From assembly GCA_041861885.1 (NCBI GenBank), contig JBGVUE010000001.1:1414001-1478000 (forward strand): 64,000 nt of DNA. The letters are read 5' to 3'. Position numbers and translations under genes: made by a program. Below, piece after piece: positions 31,841 through 41,204 of the stretch. Below the pieces are notes generated by a model. The model did not search any database and was not told the origin of the DNA. It saw nothing but the letters and a program-made list of their open reading frames with translations. Source of the stretch: Haloimpatiens sp. FM7315 (GTDB lineage Bacteria; Bacillota; Clostridia; Clostridiales; Clostridiaceae). How positions within the stretch are numbered: position 1 is the first letter of the stretch; each line of letters starts with the position of its first letter.

Positions 31841-32118
31841 ATGAAAGTTAATGGAGTAAATCCTAGTAAAATTATTAACTTATATTCTATAAGAAATAAA
31901 AGTAGTGTACAAGAAAAAAGTAGTATAAAAAATCAAGACAAAATAGAGATTTCCGACATAGGAAAGAGTTTAAGTTATTTCTCTGACTTAGAGGAGTTAA
32001 TACCTGATGAAAAAAAGTGCAAGATATAAAAATGCAAATTAAAAATGGAAGTTATAAACTAGAATCAAGAAAAGTTGCAGAAGCCTTAATGAAATTCGTT
32101 AGAGGAAAGGGAATATAG
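31841..32118 (+). CDS. flgM: Anti-sigma-D factor FlgM (frameshifted near 32013)
   Basis: FlgM holds sigma-D inactive until the hook-basal body is complete. The reconstructed length is 92 residues, with a disordered N-terminus and the C-terminal sigma-binding pattern IKNGSYKLESRKVAEALMKFV. The first frame stops at 32029 after seven A residues (32010-32016). Eight A residues give DEKKVQDIKMQIKNG. The start is ATG 31841, 8 bases after AAGGAG. It is the first gene of its operon, behind its own sigma-D promoter, giving feedback control. Confidence 0.88.
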
Positions 32119-32120
32119 TT

Positions 32121-32534
32121 ATGCAAGAAAAATTAAATGGATTAATTTCTGCAGAGATAGAATCACTAAGCAGTTTATTAGAACTTCTAGAGGAACAACA
32201 TGGTTATATTACGAAAGAAGAAGTCTTTAATATGGAAGCTATAATACCAAAAATAAAGGAAATAAGCGTAGAAGTTGCTAGAATTGAAGTGGAAAGAAGA
32301 AATCTAACAGGAGATAGGCCTATAAGTGAAATAGTTATTGGGAGTAGCAAACCTGAACTTGAAGAAAATTACAGGAAAATAAGAAAGCTTTTACATTCTG
32401 TAACTCTTCAGAAGGATACAAATGAGCTTTTAATTAAACAAGGGTTAAGCTATACAAATAAGATGCTTGAGATAATAAATCCTTCAAGACCTACTGCCAG
32501 AACTTATGGTGCTTCAGGAAAAGTTAGAAAATAA
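32121..32534 (+). CDS. flgN: FlgN-family flagellar export chaperone
   Basis: A 137-residue, mostly helical protein, FlgN/YvyG-like (LNGLISAEIESLSSLLELLEEQHGYITKE, about 1-50), with heptad patterns. FlgN escorts the hook-filament junction proteins FlgK and FlgL, whose genes follow directly. The start is 2 bases past the flgM stop. Confidence 0.85.
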   Translation: MQEKLNGLISAEIESLSSLLELLEEQHGYITKEEVFNMEAIIPKIKEISVEVARIEVERRNLTGDRPISEIVIGSSKPELEENYRKIRKLLHSVTLQKDTNELLIKQGLSYTNKMLEIINPSRPTARTYGASGKVRK

Positions 32535-32584
32535 GATATATGTTTGTTCTATAACTATAGGATTTAAAGAAAGGGTGAATAGTA

Positions 32585-34371
32585 TTGTCAGGATTGTTTG
32601 GTACTTTTAATGTAGCAAAAAGAGGTCTTTTGTACAACAAAAGGCTATAGATGTTACATCTCACAATATAGCAAATGCAAATACAGAAGGATATTCAAGG
32701 CAAAGGGCTATGATGGAGACTACAACTCCATTTCCAATGCCATCAATAAATAATGCAGCGGGTCCAGGACAGCTTGGAACTGGAGCTCAAATATCTATTA
32801 TTCAAAGGGTGAGAGATGAATTTTTAGACTTTCAAGTAAGAAATGAAAGTAGTACTATGGGTATGTATGAAGCAAGGGATAGATTTTTAAGTGAGATAGA
32901 AAGTGTATACAATGAGCCTTCAGATACGGGTCTATCCACTTCTTTTGGAAAGTTCTTTGATGCTTGGCAGGAGTTTACTAAGCAATCGGAAACTTCTAAT
33001 GCCAGAACTGTTGTGGCTCAGCAGGCTAAAGCTCTTACAAATGATTTGAATCATACCTACAATCAGCTTCAAAAGGTAAAAACAAATGCTCAAAACATTA
33101 TAAAAGATACAGTTTATCAAGTAAATAATATGTTAAATCAAATAGATACTTTAAATCAGCAAATTATGAAGGTAAAGGTTTCAGGATTAGAACCAAATGA
33201 TTTAATGGACAAAAGAGATTTACTTATGGATAAATTAAGTAGCGAATTAAACATAGATTTAAAAAATAGAAATTTCGCAACTCAGGACTTAAGACCTGGA
33301 GACATAGAAAACGTTCCTGATGGAGGAGAACCTTTATTAGTTAGGAAAGAACCAAATTATGCTGTAAGCAGGTTCTCTTATGTAAGTAATATTGAAGAGG
33401 TAAAGAATAGTAAAGGTGATGTTACTTCTTTAAAAATCAATTACTTTAAAAAAGGGGATAATAATAAAACTGGTACTATTGAAGTGATTAAATCTCCTAA
33501 GGGATCAGTTTTTAATAAAAACGAAGTTAATAGCATAAAAAGAAACATTGAAGAATGTAAAGTTATTTGGGCAAGTGAAGATGGTACAGCGTATTCAGAT
33601 GGTGTAATTGCTATAAGTAATGTTTCTGAAATTGACCAAAAACTAGGACTATTTAAGCCAAGTAGTGGTGCTCTTCAAGGATACATGTCAGTTCAAAAGG
33701 ATGTAGATGACTATGTAGATAGAATAGATAAGCTAGCAAAAGCCCTAACTTTTGCAGTAAATGCTATTCACACAGGAAGCACTGATGGAACTAAAAACCC
33801 TGAAGTAGAAAATACGAATTTCTTTGTAAATTCAGAGGATTCTACAGATGAAGCCTCAATTACTGCAGGTAACATATCAGTTAATAAAGATATTTTAGAT
33901 AATGTTATGAAAATAAACGCTGGAGCAACAAAAGATTCAGGAGAAAATGATTCTAAAAGGGCAATTGCAATTGCAATGCTAAGAGATGCTTTATTTAAAG
34001 TTCAAGATATAGATTTAGAAAATGCAAATAGAAAGTCTTTTATTGATAATTTAACAGGAGGATTTTCACTTAATACAGAACTTGGAATAAAGACAATTCA
34101 AAGTAATGTTGGTGGTATGACTTTAGATAACTACTTTAAAGATATGGTAGATACTCTTGGAATACAGGAAGAGGAAGCAAAGAGAATAGTTAAAAATCAA
34201 GATAAGCTTTTAAGCGATTTTGATCAAAGAAGGACATCAGTATCAGGAGTTTCCATGGATGAGGAAATGGCTAATTTAATTCAATTTCAACATGCTTATG
34301 GAGCAAATGCCAAGATAATTTCTACAGTAGATGAACTTTTAGATGTAGTAGTTAATGGGCTAAAACGCTAA
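32585..34371 (+). CDS. flgK: Hook-associated protein 1, FlgK (frameshifted near 32630)
   Basis: FlgK is the first hook-filament junction protein. The true start is a TTG 7 bases after AAGGGTGA, giving LSGLFGTFNVAKRGL. A missing T in the run at 32628-32631 then breaks the frame before FVQQKAIDVTSHNIANANTEGYSRQRA, the classic N-terminal motif. The C-terminus carries the family signature VSGVSMDEEMANLIQFQHAYGANAKIISTVDELLDVV. The reconstructed length is 595 residues. Confidence 0.93.
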
Positions 34372-34392
34372 AGAATATTGGGGTGATAAAAA

Positions 34393-36078
34393 ATGCGTGT
34401 AACAAATAAGATGCTTTCGAACAATTTTTTAAGGGATATGAATGTAAATTTACAAAATTTAAAGACTCTTCAAGAGCAAATGACATCTGGAAAAGAAATT
34501 AGAAGGCCTTCAGATAATCCTTTTAAGGTAGCAAGATCTATGCAGCTTCATACTCAGATTAATTCCAATAAGCAGTACAATGAAAACATTAAGGATACTA
34601 TAAACTGGTTAGATGTTACAGATACATCTCTAGACCAAATGGGTGAGGTCTTTAAAAGAGTAAAAGAGCTTTTGGTATCAGCTGGAAATGGTGGCTATGG
34701 AGAAAATGAATTAGCGGCTATAAAAGATGAAATTAATGAAAAGGTATCTGAGTTTTCACAGATATTAAATACTAACTTTGATGGTAAATATATATTTGGT
34801 GGAACTAGGGCTACAACTAAACCAACTATGATACAAGGTGGTAGCAGTTTTTCTGGTGCAGTTGAAACTAATTCTCTAGATTTTTCAGGAGAAGAAAGTT
34901 TAGTTGAAAGTGATGGAAAGTTAAAAGAAGATATAAATTTTGAATTACAGTTTGATGTAGATAGAAATGGAACTATTAGTGCAACTGAGAAAGAGACTAT
35001 TACGCTTTCAAAGGGAACAAAAATTTCTAATATACAAGATCTAGCAAATAAACTTAATAATAAGATAGACACTTCGTCAAAAACATGGCTTAAAGACAAA
35101 GTCAGAATAGATGTATCTAATAATAGATTAAAAGTAGTAAATGAAAATGACAATGGAAACTTAAACAAGTTTATAGTAAAATCTAAAGAACTTTTAATTG
35201 ATGGAGAGGCAACTTCTATAAATGAACCTTCTAGTAAAGTTATAAATGTATCCACTTTAGGTAGTTTAAGTGGTGATTTAGACATAGAACTAGGCTTTAA
35301 TGTAAATACAAAAAAGATTACTCTTCATAATACAGAGAATATTAAAAACCTAAGTGATTTAGCAGGAAAGATTAACGATGAAATTAATACTTCCTCTGAG
35401 GATTGGTTAAGAGGAAAAGTAAAAGTTGTAACAGATCTTGCAAATAATAATTTAAAGTTTGTAAATATCAGTGATAGTGCTACAACTTTTAAAGTTAAGG
35501 CAGATAAACTTGGGATAAAGCAAGAGAGTGACATCACGTATAGCCCTAATAATTCTCAAAACACTAGGATTATGTACAATAAAAAAGGTGATGGAGAATT
35601 AGTAGATGGAAATGAATTAAATCAAATTGGAGAAAAGCTTAAAGTTGAGATCTCTCAAGGAGTAATTATAGATTATAACGTAACTGCTAGAGATGTTATG
35701 GAGTATAATGGAAAAGATTTAAGAAATGTTCTAAATGACATAGTAAATCATTTGGATTATAAAAAAGAAGATGGAGTTACAGAAGACAAAGATTCTGTAA
35801 AGAAGTTAATAAATGATGATTTAGTAAATATTGAAGATGCACTAAAAAACATATTAAAAATTAGATCAGAGGTAGGTGCAAAGCAAAATAGCATGGATAG
35901 TGCTAAATCAAAAAATGAAGATCAGAATTTTAATATGAAAGAAATATTGTCTAAAACTGAGGATATAGATATAACAGAAAAAACTATGGAGTTTGCAACA
36001 GCCCAGACGGTATATATATCTTCTTTAACAACTAGTGCTAAAGTTCTTCAGCCAACCTTAATAGATTATATTAGATAG
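34393..36078 (+). CDS. flgL: Hook-associated protein 3, FlgL, with a duplicated central domain
   Basis: A 561-residue protein, longer than the usual 300 or so. The N-terminus (RVTNKMLSNNFLRDMNVNLQNLKTLQEQMTSGKEIRRPSDNPFKVARSM) and C-terminus (TMEFATAQTVYISSLTTSAKVLQPTLIDYI) are normal flagellin-like D0/D1 arms. The middle (about residues 170-380) contains two similar segments of about 95 residues (ISNIQDLANKLNNKIDTSS.. and IKNLSDLAGKINDEINTSS..). These probably form extra surface domains on the junction. The frame is intact and follows flgK directly. Confidence 0.93.
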   Translation: MRVTNKMLSNNFLRDMNVNLQNLKTLQEQMTSGKEIRRPSDNPFKVARSMQLHTQINSNKQYNENIKDTINWLDVTDTSLDQMGEVFKRVKELLVSAGNGGYGENELAAIKDEINEKVSEFSQILNTNFDGKYIFGGTRATTKPTMIQGGSSFSGAVETNSLDFSGEESLVESDGKLKEDINFELQFDVDRNGTISATEKETITLSKGTKISNIQDLANKLNNKIDTSSKTWLKDKVRIDVSNNRLKVVNENDNGNLNKFIVKSKELLIDGEATSINEPSSKVINVSTLGSLSGDLDIELGFNVNTKKITLHNTENIKNLSDLAGKINDEINTSSEDWLRGKVKVVTDLANNNLKFVNISDSATTFKVKADKLGIKQESDITYSPNNSQNTRIMYNKKGDGELVDGNELNQIGEKLKVEISQGVIIDYNVTARDVMEYNGKDLRNVLNDIVNHLDYKKEDGVTEDKDSVKKLINDDLVNIEDALKNILKIRSEVGAKQNSMDSAKSKNEDQNFNMKEILSKTEDIDITEKTMEFATAQTVYISSLTTSAKVLQPTLIDYIR

Positions 36079-36089
36079 GAGACAGAAAG

Positions 36090-36521
36090 TTGGAATTAAA
36101 AACAAAATATCATGGAATTCATAAATATGAAAAAGAAGATGTAATAGAGTTTGAAAATGGCATTCCAGGATTTGAAAATTTAAAAAGATATATTCTATTT
36201 CCTATAGATGGAAATGAAGCTTTTAAAGTACTTCATTCTATTGAAGACAGTGAAATTGGAATTGTAGTGATATCTCCTTTTGAAGTTTTAAAAGATTATG
36301 AATTAAAATTATCGAATAGTTTATTAAATAAGCTTAGGATAAATTCTTATGAAGAGGTACTTGTTTTAACTACTGTCAACTTAAACTCAAACTATAGAAA
36401 TATTACTACTAACTTAAGAGCTCCTATAATTATTAATATAAAAGAAAAAATAGGGGAACAAATAATATTAAATACAGAGAAATATTTAATCAAACATCCT
36501 GTGTTTAAGGAGGAAAGTTAA
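36090..36521 (+). CDS. fliW: Flagellar assembly factor FliW
   Basis: A 143-residue CsrA antagonist that also binds flagellin, linking flagellin level to its own translation. Family features are [17 protein letters not shown] near the N-terminus and [16 protein letters not shown]. The start is a TTG 7 bases after AGGAGA. The stop codon shares a base with the csrA ATG (TAATG), so the two are translationally coupled. Confidence 0.93.
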   Translation: MELKTKYHGIHKYEKEDVIEFENGIPGFENLKRYILFPIDGNEAFKVLHSIEDSEIGIVVISPFEVLKDYELKLSNSLLNKLRINSYEEVLVLTTVNLNSNYRNITTNLRAPIIINIKEKIGEQIILNTEKYLIKHPVFKEES

Positions 36522-36735
36522 TGTTAGTAGTAAAAAGGAAAAAAGGAGAATCAATAGTTATAGGGGACAATATTGAGATAAGTATTGTAGAAGTAGATGG
36601 AGGTTCAGTTAAAATAGCCATAGATGCTCCAAGGGATGTTACTATTCTAAGAAAAGAACTAATTATGCAAGTAGAAGAGGAAAACAAAAAGCCGTAAGAT
36701 TAAATTTAGAGGTACTTAAAAGTTTAAAAAAATAA
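36521..36735 (+). CDS. csrA: Translational regulator CsrA (frameshifted near 36688)
   Basis: CsrA binds GGA-loop RNA hairpins and represses flagellin translation until FliW removes it. The core is unmistakable: [37 protein letters not shown]...VTILRKEL. The frame as written stops at 36697 (KKP). With six A residues instead of five at 36686-36690 it continues [13 protein letters not shown] to 36735, giving 71 residues, the common clostridial length. The break is after the RNA-binding region, so function might survive even if it is real. Confidence 0.92.
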
Positions 36736-36805
36736 TAGCATATAGATAAAGTCATAAAGTATACTCTGTTAGCTATTAGTACTCTAATAAGTGAGGTGCA
36801 TTGGT

Positions 36806-37180
36806 ATGGAAATCAATTCTATTGGTCAAGGAAGACAAAATAGTAGTGACACAGTAAATACTACAGTAAAAGTATTAAAGGAAACGTCAAAAGCTGAAAA
36901 TACAGTGAATAAATCTTCCGATAATTATGATAAACATAGAGAAGATGGAGATTTAAAAGAAAAAGACATTAAGGATATGGTGGATGGTTTAAATAAACTT
37001 ATTGATGGGGCTTCTACTCATGTAGAATACGAAAAACATGATAAATTTAATCAGTATGTTATTAAAATAATAGACAATGACACAAAAGAAGTAATAAAAG
37101 AGATTCCCCCTAAAAAGATATTAGATATGGTAGCTAAAATGTGTGAAATGGTAGGAATAATAGTAGATAAAAAGGCTTAA
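36806..37180 (+). CDS. flaG: FlaG-family flagellar protein
   Basis: A 124-residue protein with a Ser/Asn/Lys-rich N-terminus and the C-terminal FlaG domain (STHVEYEKHDKFNQYVIKIIDNDTKEVIKEIPPKKILDMVAKMCEMVGI). FlaG proteins influence filament length by an unclear mechanism. I start at ATG 36806 after GAGGTG. The in-frame ATG at 36791 is too close to a ribosome site. It lies between csrA and fliS/fliD, the usual place. Confidence 0.9.
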   Translation: MEINSIGQGRQNSSDTVNTTVKVLKETSKAENTVNKSSDNYDKHREDGDLKEKDIKDMVDGLNKLIDGASTHVEYEKHDKFNQYVIKIIDNDTKEVIKEIPPKKILDMVAKMCEMVGIIVDKKA

Positions 37181-37246
37181 CGCTATAAAATATAAAAGTT
37201 ACTGTGGTTTTTTAATTCTTTTAATTAAAAATAAGAGGTGATTTTT

Positions 37247-37534
37247 ATGGAATTTAGATTAAATAAAATAGACACTGAGCTTAGGCAAAAAATAAAAGAT
37301 ACCACAAAGCCTGGAAAAATTCATAGAAAAAACGAGATAAAAGTTAGTGACGATAAAAATAAAAAGTTTTCTAGAGATAAAGATTTTGCATATAAGCTAA
37401 AAAAAGCTAAAGATAATAAGAAAAAAGTGGTTGTAGAAGGATATAAAGCAGATAATTTAGATGTAGAAGCTTTTAAAGATGGAATCCAGTATGAAGGAGA
37501 AAATAGAGGAATATTTATAGATACGAAAAAGTAG
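37247..37534 (+). CDS. Unknown small basic protein in the flagellar operon
   Basis: A 95-residue, Lys/Asp/Glu-rich, probably soluble protein (MEFRLNKIDTELRQKIKDTTKPGKIHRKNEIKVS...KKVVVEGYKADNLDVEAFKDGIQYEGENRGIFIDTKK). The ribosome site is GAGGTGA. It lies 66 bases after flaG and 12 before fliS in the same orientation, so it is almost certainly a flagellar-operon gene. I do not recognise a domain. A chaperone or export accessory role is possible by position only. Confidence 0.7.
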   Translation: MEFRLNKIDTELRQKIKDTTKPGKIHRKNEIKVSDDKNKKFSRDKDFAYKLKKAKDNKKKVVVEGYKADNLDVEAFKDGIQYEGENRGIFIDTKK

Positions 37535-37546
37535 GAGGTAATTTTT

Positions 37547-37939
37547 ATGTATGGTGGAAATGCAAATGCATATAATGCATATAAAAATAACAGTGTAAAC
37601 TATGCTTCAAAAGATCAACTTTTACTTATGCTAGTTGATGGTGCCTTAAAATTTGCCAAAATAGCAAGACAAGCTATGCTGGATAAAAATATAATAAAGG
37701 CTCATGAAAATATTGTGAAAACAGAAGATATATATTATGAGTTAATGGCAACCTTAGATGTAAGTAAAGGTGGAGATTGGGCAAAAAAATTGCAATCCAT
37801 ATACCAGTTTATAATAGATAGACTAGTACAGGCAAATCTAAAAAAAGATGTTAAGATAATGGACGAGGTTATACCTCTTATTGAGGACATAAAAAATACT
37901 TGGGATGAAGCGTATAAAATATCTAAAGGAGTAAGATAG
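37547..37939 (+). CDS. fliS: Flagellin export chaperone FliS
   Basis: A 130-residue helical-bundle chaperone that caps flagellin's C-terminal helix before export. The motifs are NAYNAYKNNSVNYASKDQLLLMLVDGALKFAKIARQAM and YQFIIDRLVQANLKKD. It starts after AGGAGG and lies 31 bases before fliD, the usual partner gene. Confidence 0.94.
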   Translation: MYGGNANAYNAYKNNSVNYASKDQLLLMLVDGALKFAKIARQAMLDKNIIKAHENIVKTEDIYYELMATLDVSKGGDWAKKLQSIYQFIIDRLVQANLKKDVKIMDEVIPLIEDIKNTWDEAYKISKGVR

Positions 37940-37970
37940 CTATTAATCTACGAAAGGAGATGGATAGGTT

Positions 37971-40472
37971 ATGAATATAACGCCAACAAGGGTAACAGGT
38001 CTTGCCACAGGTATGGATACTGATGCTATGGTAAAGCAGATGATGCAGCCTTATAATTTAAAACTTGATAAAATGCAGCAAGATAGACAGCTTATTTTAT
38101 GGAGACAAGAAATGTATAGAGATATCATTGGAGATATCAATACATTTAAGAATGGTTATTTTGATGTTTTGAAAGGTGATAGCTATATGCTATCAGAGAA
38201 CACATTTTCACAGTTTAGTATAGATGGGATTTCAGGAAGCGATGTTAAAGTACAAGGAACTTCTGGAGCTATAAGTGGAAAGTACACACTTAGTGTTAGC
38301 CAAATTGCTGAAAAAGCAAAGGCTCAGGGAACAACTGCTATTAATAAAATAGTAGGTGCTGCCTCAAACGCAGAAATTAAAATTGATAATAACAACAATA
38401 GTATTTCTTTAAAACTTTCAGATGGAACTACTGCAAATTTAGACATACCAATAGATTCTGTAAAAGGCTATAATAGGTATGGCAGTGTAGATGATTTAGT
38501 TAAAGCTATAAATACTGAAGCTTCTAAGGTTACTGTAGGAACAGACAAGCTTTCAGATAGGGTAAAGGCAGTTAACAAAAATGGAGAAGTTCAGTTTGAG
38601 GATGTAACAAAAATACTTAACGATAATAAAATAACTTTTGCATATGGCGGTAAAGACTATGAAGTAAGTGTAGATGAAGGAAATTATACTGGAGAAGAAC
38701 TTGCATCGAAGATAAATTCTAAGCTTCAAGATTTAAAATCAAAAGATGGAACAAGCACTTTCCCAAAGGATATTTCCGTAGAAGCTGAAACTACAACTTC
38801 TGGTACCAGTTTTAAATTTAGCGATGGAGCTATAGCTAATATAAAAAACAATGATAAAAGTATAGATTTAGGTTTTATTAGTATTAATTCCATAGAATCG
38901 GGAGATGCAAATGATACTGGGATTAGTTCAGGAACTTTAACTAATTCTTTTAAGGTTAATCCCAAAATAATAGAGGGATTTAATGACTCTTTAACTGTTA
39001 GAGTGGGAAATGAAATTAAAAGCGTAAAATTACCTTCTGGAATTGCACCTACGGATAGTGATTTTATAGATAAATTGAACTCTTCGCTAGTGTCAGCTGG
39101 AATTTCAGGAGATGATTTAACTTTAAGTCTTGTAGATGGAAAAATTGGATTTACATCAACTTCAGGTAAGCAAATAAGTCTCTTTGGAAATGCTTCAAAG
39201 GTTTTTGGAGCTTATGACAATTTTGAAGTAAACATGAGCTTTAATGAAAAAATGTCAAATTTAATTAATTCAAAAGTAAAATTTAGAATTAATGATTCTG
39301 TTTTTGAATATGACTTTGGAAGTGATTATTCAGAAACTAATCCTACAGGAGCTAAAGATAAAACCATAAGTAGTATACTTTATGATATTAAATCAAAAAC
39401 TGGAGTGGATATAACCTACAGTGAAAGTTCTAAAAAGTTTACTTTAACATCAAAGGATACAGGACTAAGTTCTAGTATTTATATTGAAGATTCAGAAGGA
39501 AGCTTTTTTAAAACCATACTTGGAGATAAAGCCTTTAGTGACACTGATCCTACCGCTAATAGCAAGACATTTAGTGGAAAAGATGCAGAGTTTACCTTAG
39601 AAAATCCAAATGGAGATACTACTACTTATTCTAAGGATAAAAATAGCTTTACTATAGATGGAGTTAATTATACTTTAAATAGTAAACCTGCTTCAGATGT
39701 AAGTTTTACAATTAACTCCGATACTGAAGGATCTTTTAAGAAGATAAAAGACTTCATTGGTAAATATAATGAACTAATTGATAAAATAAATACCAAAATT
39801 ACGGAGAAAAGAAATTATAGCTACTCCCCACTTACTAGTGCTCAAAAGAAAGATATGAGTGATGATGAAATAGAAAAGTGGGAAACTAAAGTTAAAGCAG
39901 GTTTAGTTAGAAATGATTCGGATTTAGAGAATATGTTATCTCAGCTTAGAGGTGCTTTCTTTCCTAAAGTAGATGGAGTAGATATAAATCTTAGAGATAT
40001 AGGTCTAAATACCTCTAGTGACTATACTCAAAAGGGTAAAATAGTAATTAACGAAAGTAAATTAAAGGAAGCTTTAAAAAATAGAGGAGACGAGGTGTCT
40101 AAGTTTTTTGCAAAGAAATCTATTTCCTATTCAAGATATAGTAGTAGTTTAACTGCTTCTGACAGAAAAACCAGATATAACGAGGAAGGAATATTCCAAA
40201 GATTAAATGATGTAATTCAAGACTTTACAAGAACTACAGGTGGAAAAGGAATACTGCTTCAAAAGTCAGGTATTTCTGGTGATTTTACTGATATTAATAA
40301 TACTCTTTCAAAATACCTTAAAGATAAGGACAAAGCAATAAAAGAAATGCAGAAAAAATTATTTGATAGAGAAAACAAATATTATACTCAGTTTGCTGCT
40401 TTAGAGAAAGCTATGAATCAGCTTAATTCACAAAGTAATTGGCTTATGCAGCAGTTTAGCCAAGGACAGTAA
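37971..40472 (+). CDS. fliD: Filament cap protein FliD (HAP2)
   Basis: An 833-residue filament-cap protein, longer than the 450-670 seen in many bacteria. The N-terminal FliD motif (ITPTRVTGLATGMDTDAMVKQMMQPYNLKLDKMQQDRQLILWRQEMYRDI) and C-terminal coiled coil (IKEMQKKLFDRENKYYTQFAALEKAMNQLNSQSNWLMQQF) are intact. The extra length is in the exposed Ser/Thr/Asp/Asn-rich middle, which would face the medium. It is intact over 2.5 kb and is the last gene before the long palindrome. Confidence 0.94.
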   Translation: MNITPTRVTGLATGMDTDAMVKQMMQPYNLKLDKMQQDRQLILWRQEMYRDIIGDINTFKNGYFDVLKGDSYMLSENTFSQFSIDGISGSDVKVQGTSGAISGKYTLSVSQIAEKAKAQGTTAINKIVGAASNAEIKIDNNNNSISLKLSDGTTANLDIPIDSVKGYNRYGSVDDLVKAINTEASKVTVGTDKLSDRVKAVNKNGEVQFEDVTKILNDNKITFAYGGKDYEVSVDEGNYTGEELASKINSKLQDLKSKDGTSTFPKDISVEAETTTSGTSFKFSDGAIANIKNNDKSIDLGFISINSIESGDANDTGISSGTLTNSFKVNPKIIEGFNDSLTVRVGNEIKSVKLPSGIAPTDSDFIDKLNSSLVSAGISGDDLTLSLVDGKIGFTSTSGKQISLFGNASKVFGAYDNFEVNMSFNEKMSNLINSKVKFRINDSVFEYDFGSDYSETNPTGAKDKTISSILYDIKSKTGVDITYSESSKKFTLTSKDTGLSSSIYIEDSEGSFFKTILGDKAFSDTDPTANSKTFSGKDAEFTLENPNGDTTTYSKDKNSFTIDGVNYTLNSKPASDVSFTINSDTEGSFKKIKDFIGKYNELIDKINTKITEKRNYSYSPLTSAQKKDMSDDEIEKWETKVKAGLVRNDSDLENMLSQLRGAFFPKVDGVDINLRDIGLNTSSDYTQKGKIVINESKLKEALKNRGDEVSKFFAKKSISYSRYSSSLTASDRKTRYNEEGIFQRLNDVIQDFTRTTGGKGILLQKSGISGDFTDINNTLSKYLKDKDKAIKEMQKKLFDRENKYYTQFAALEKAMNQLNSQSNWLMQQFSQGQ

Positions 40473-40527
40473 ATTGTACCATAACTAAGTAATATTTATT
40501 CAATTTTTATGAAAATAATTGCTACTG

Positions 40528-40714
40528 GAAATCATATATTTCACAGAAACTATTCACTTCAGTAACAAGTTCTAAGCTTTACTTCAATTGAAAAAAGATT
40601 ATTTAATTAATATTCCTTCGGAATCTAAAATTAAATAATAACTTTTTTCATCTACGTAAAGCTAAGAACTTGTAGGATTTGTTCAAATGTTTCTTATGTA
40701 ATATATGATTTTCC
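40528..40714. repeat. Long imperfect palindrome between fliD and the FliT-like gene
   Basis: The left arm runs inward from GGAAATCATATAT (40528), through ACAAGTTCTAAGCTTTAC (40565-40582), AAAAAAG and ATTATTTAATT, to ATTCC. The right arm mirrors it (GGAAT, AATTAAATAATAAC, TTTTTTCATCTACGTAAAGCT, AAGAACTTGT, ATATATGATTTTCC), ending near 40714. The arms are about 90 bases, imperfect, with a 3-base loop near 40617. It is non-coding. It could be a MITE-like element, a transcript-stabilising fold or an attenuator. It fills most of the 267-base gap. Confidence 0.75.
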
Positions 40715-40739
40715 TTTACAATTTTTATAGGAGAAAACT

Positions 40740-41150
40740 ATGCTAAGAGATCTATTAGAGAGTTATAAAAAAATTACTGTAAACATGATTTCTGCAATAG
40801 AAAAAGACGATATGGAGTCCTTTCAAAAATTATTAGAATTAAGAGAAAATGTTATAAGCAAAGTAAAGAGTGAAGAGTACTCTAGATTAGATATTGAAAA
40901 AATTTTAAAAGATTTGTGTTTAAAAGAGCTAGAGGAGAAATTAAATGAAAGGGTTTTATCTAAAAAAGAGTATTACAAAACAAAGCTTAAAACTGTTAAA
41001 CTACAAAAGAGTGCTCATAACACTTATAATAAAGCTTTTTTAGGAGATCCTCATTTTTTAAAAAAAGAATATAATTTTTTTAAAAACTGTAAAGTTATAT
41101 TTAAGGTTAACGATACTATGAATATGAGGGATGAAAAGCATGTCTCATAA
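40740..41150 (+). CDS. FliT-like small helical protein upstream of flagellin
   Basis: A 136-residue, highly charged, all-helical protein (MLRDLLESYKKITVNMISAIEKDDMESFQKLLELRENVISKVKSEE...). The position between fliD and flagellin and the helical N-terminus fit a FliT-type export chaperone for FliD, but similarity is too weak to be sure. AGGAGA precedes the ATG. A flagellin sigma-D promoter lies inside its last codons. Confidence 0.6.
   Translation: MLRDLLESYKKITVNMISAIEKDDMESFQKLLELRENVISKVKSEEYSRLDIEKILKDLCLKELEEKLNERVLSKKEYYKTKLKTVKLQKSAHNTYNKAFLGDPHFLKKEYNFFKNCKVIFKVNDTMNMRDEKHVS
41090..41116 (+). promoter_or_regulatory. Sigma-D type promoter of flagellin
   Basis: TAAA (41090-41093), 15 bases, AACGATAC (41109-41116), close to the sigma-28 consensus. 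It sits inside the 3' end of the FliT-like gene and predicts a leader of about 80 bases for flagellin. Confidence 0.7.
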
Positions 41151-41160
41151 AATAAAAAAT

Positions 41161-41196
41161 AGTGTGCAAGGAAGTACACTTAAAATATCAGGGAGG
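41161..41196 (+). promoter_or_regulatory. Predicted CsrA-binding sites in the flagellin leader
   Basis: AGTGT (41161-41165) pairs with ACACT (41176-41180), exposing GGA (41170-41172) in the loop, the typical CsrA hairpin. A second GGA lies in the Shine-Dalgarno GGGAGG (41191-41196), 8 bases before the ATG. Two sites, one on the ribosome site, match the arrangement of the Bacillus hag leader. Confidence 0.65.
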
Positions 41197-41204
41197 AATT
41201 TATT

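Noticed and set aside
40528..40714. The long palindrome as a simple fliD terminator
   Set aside because: There is no T tract after the right arm, and the arms are several times longer than the other terminators in the window.
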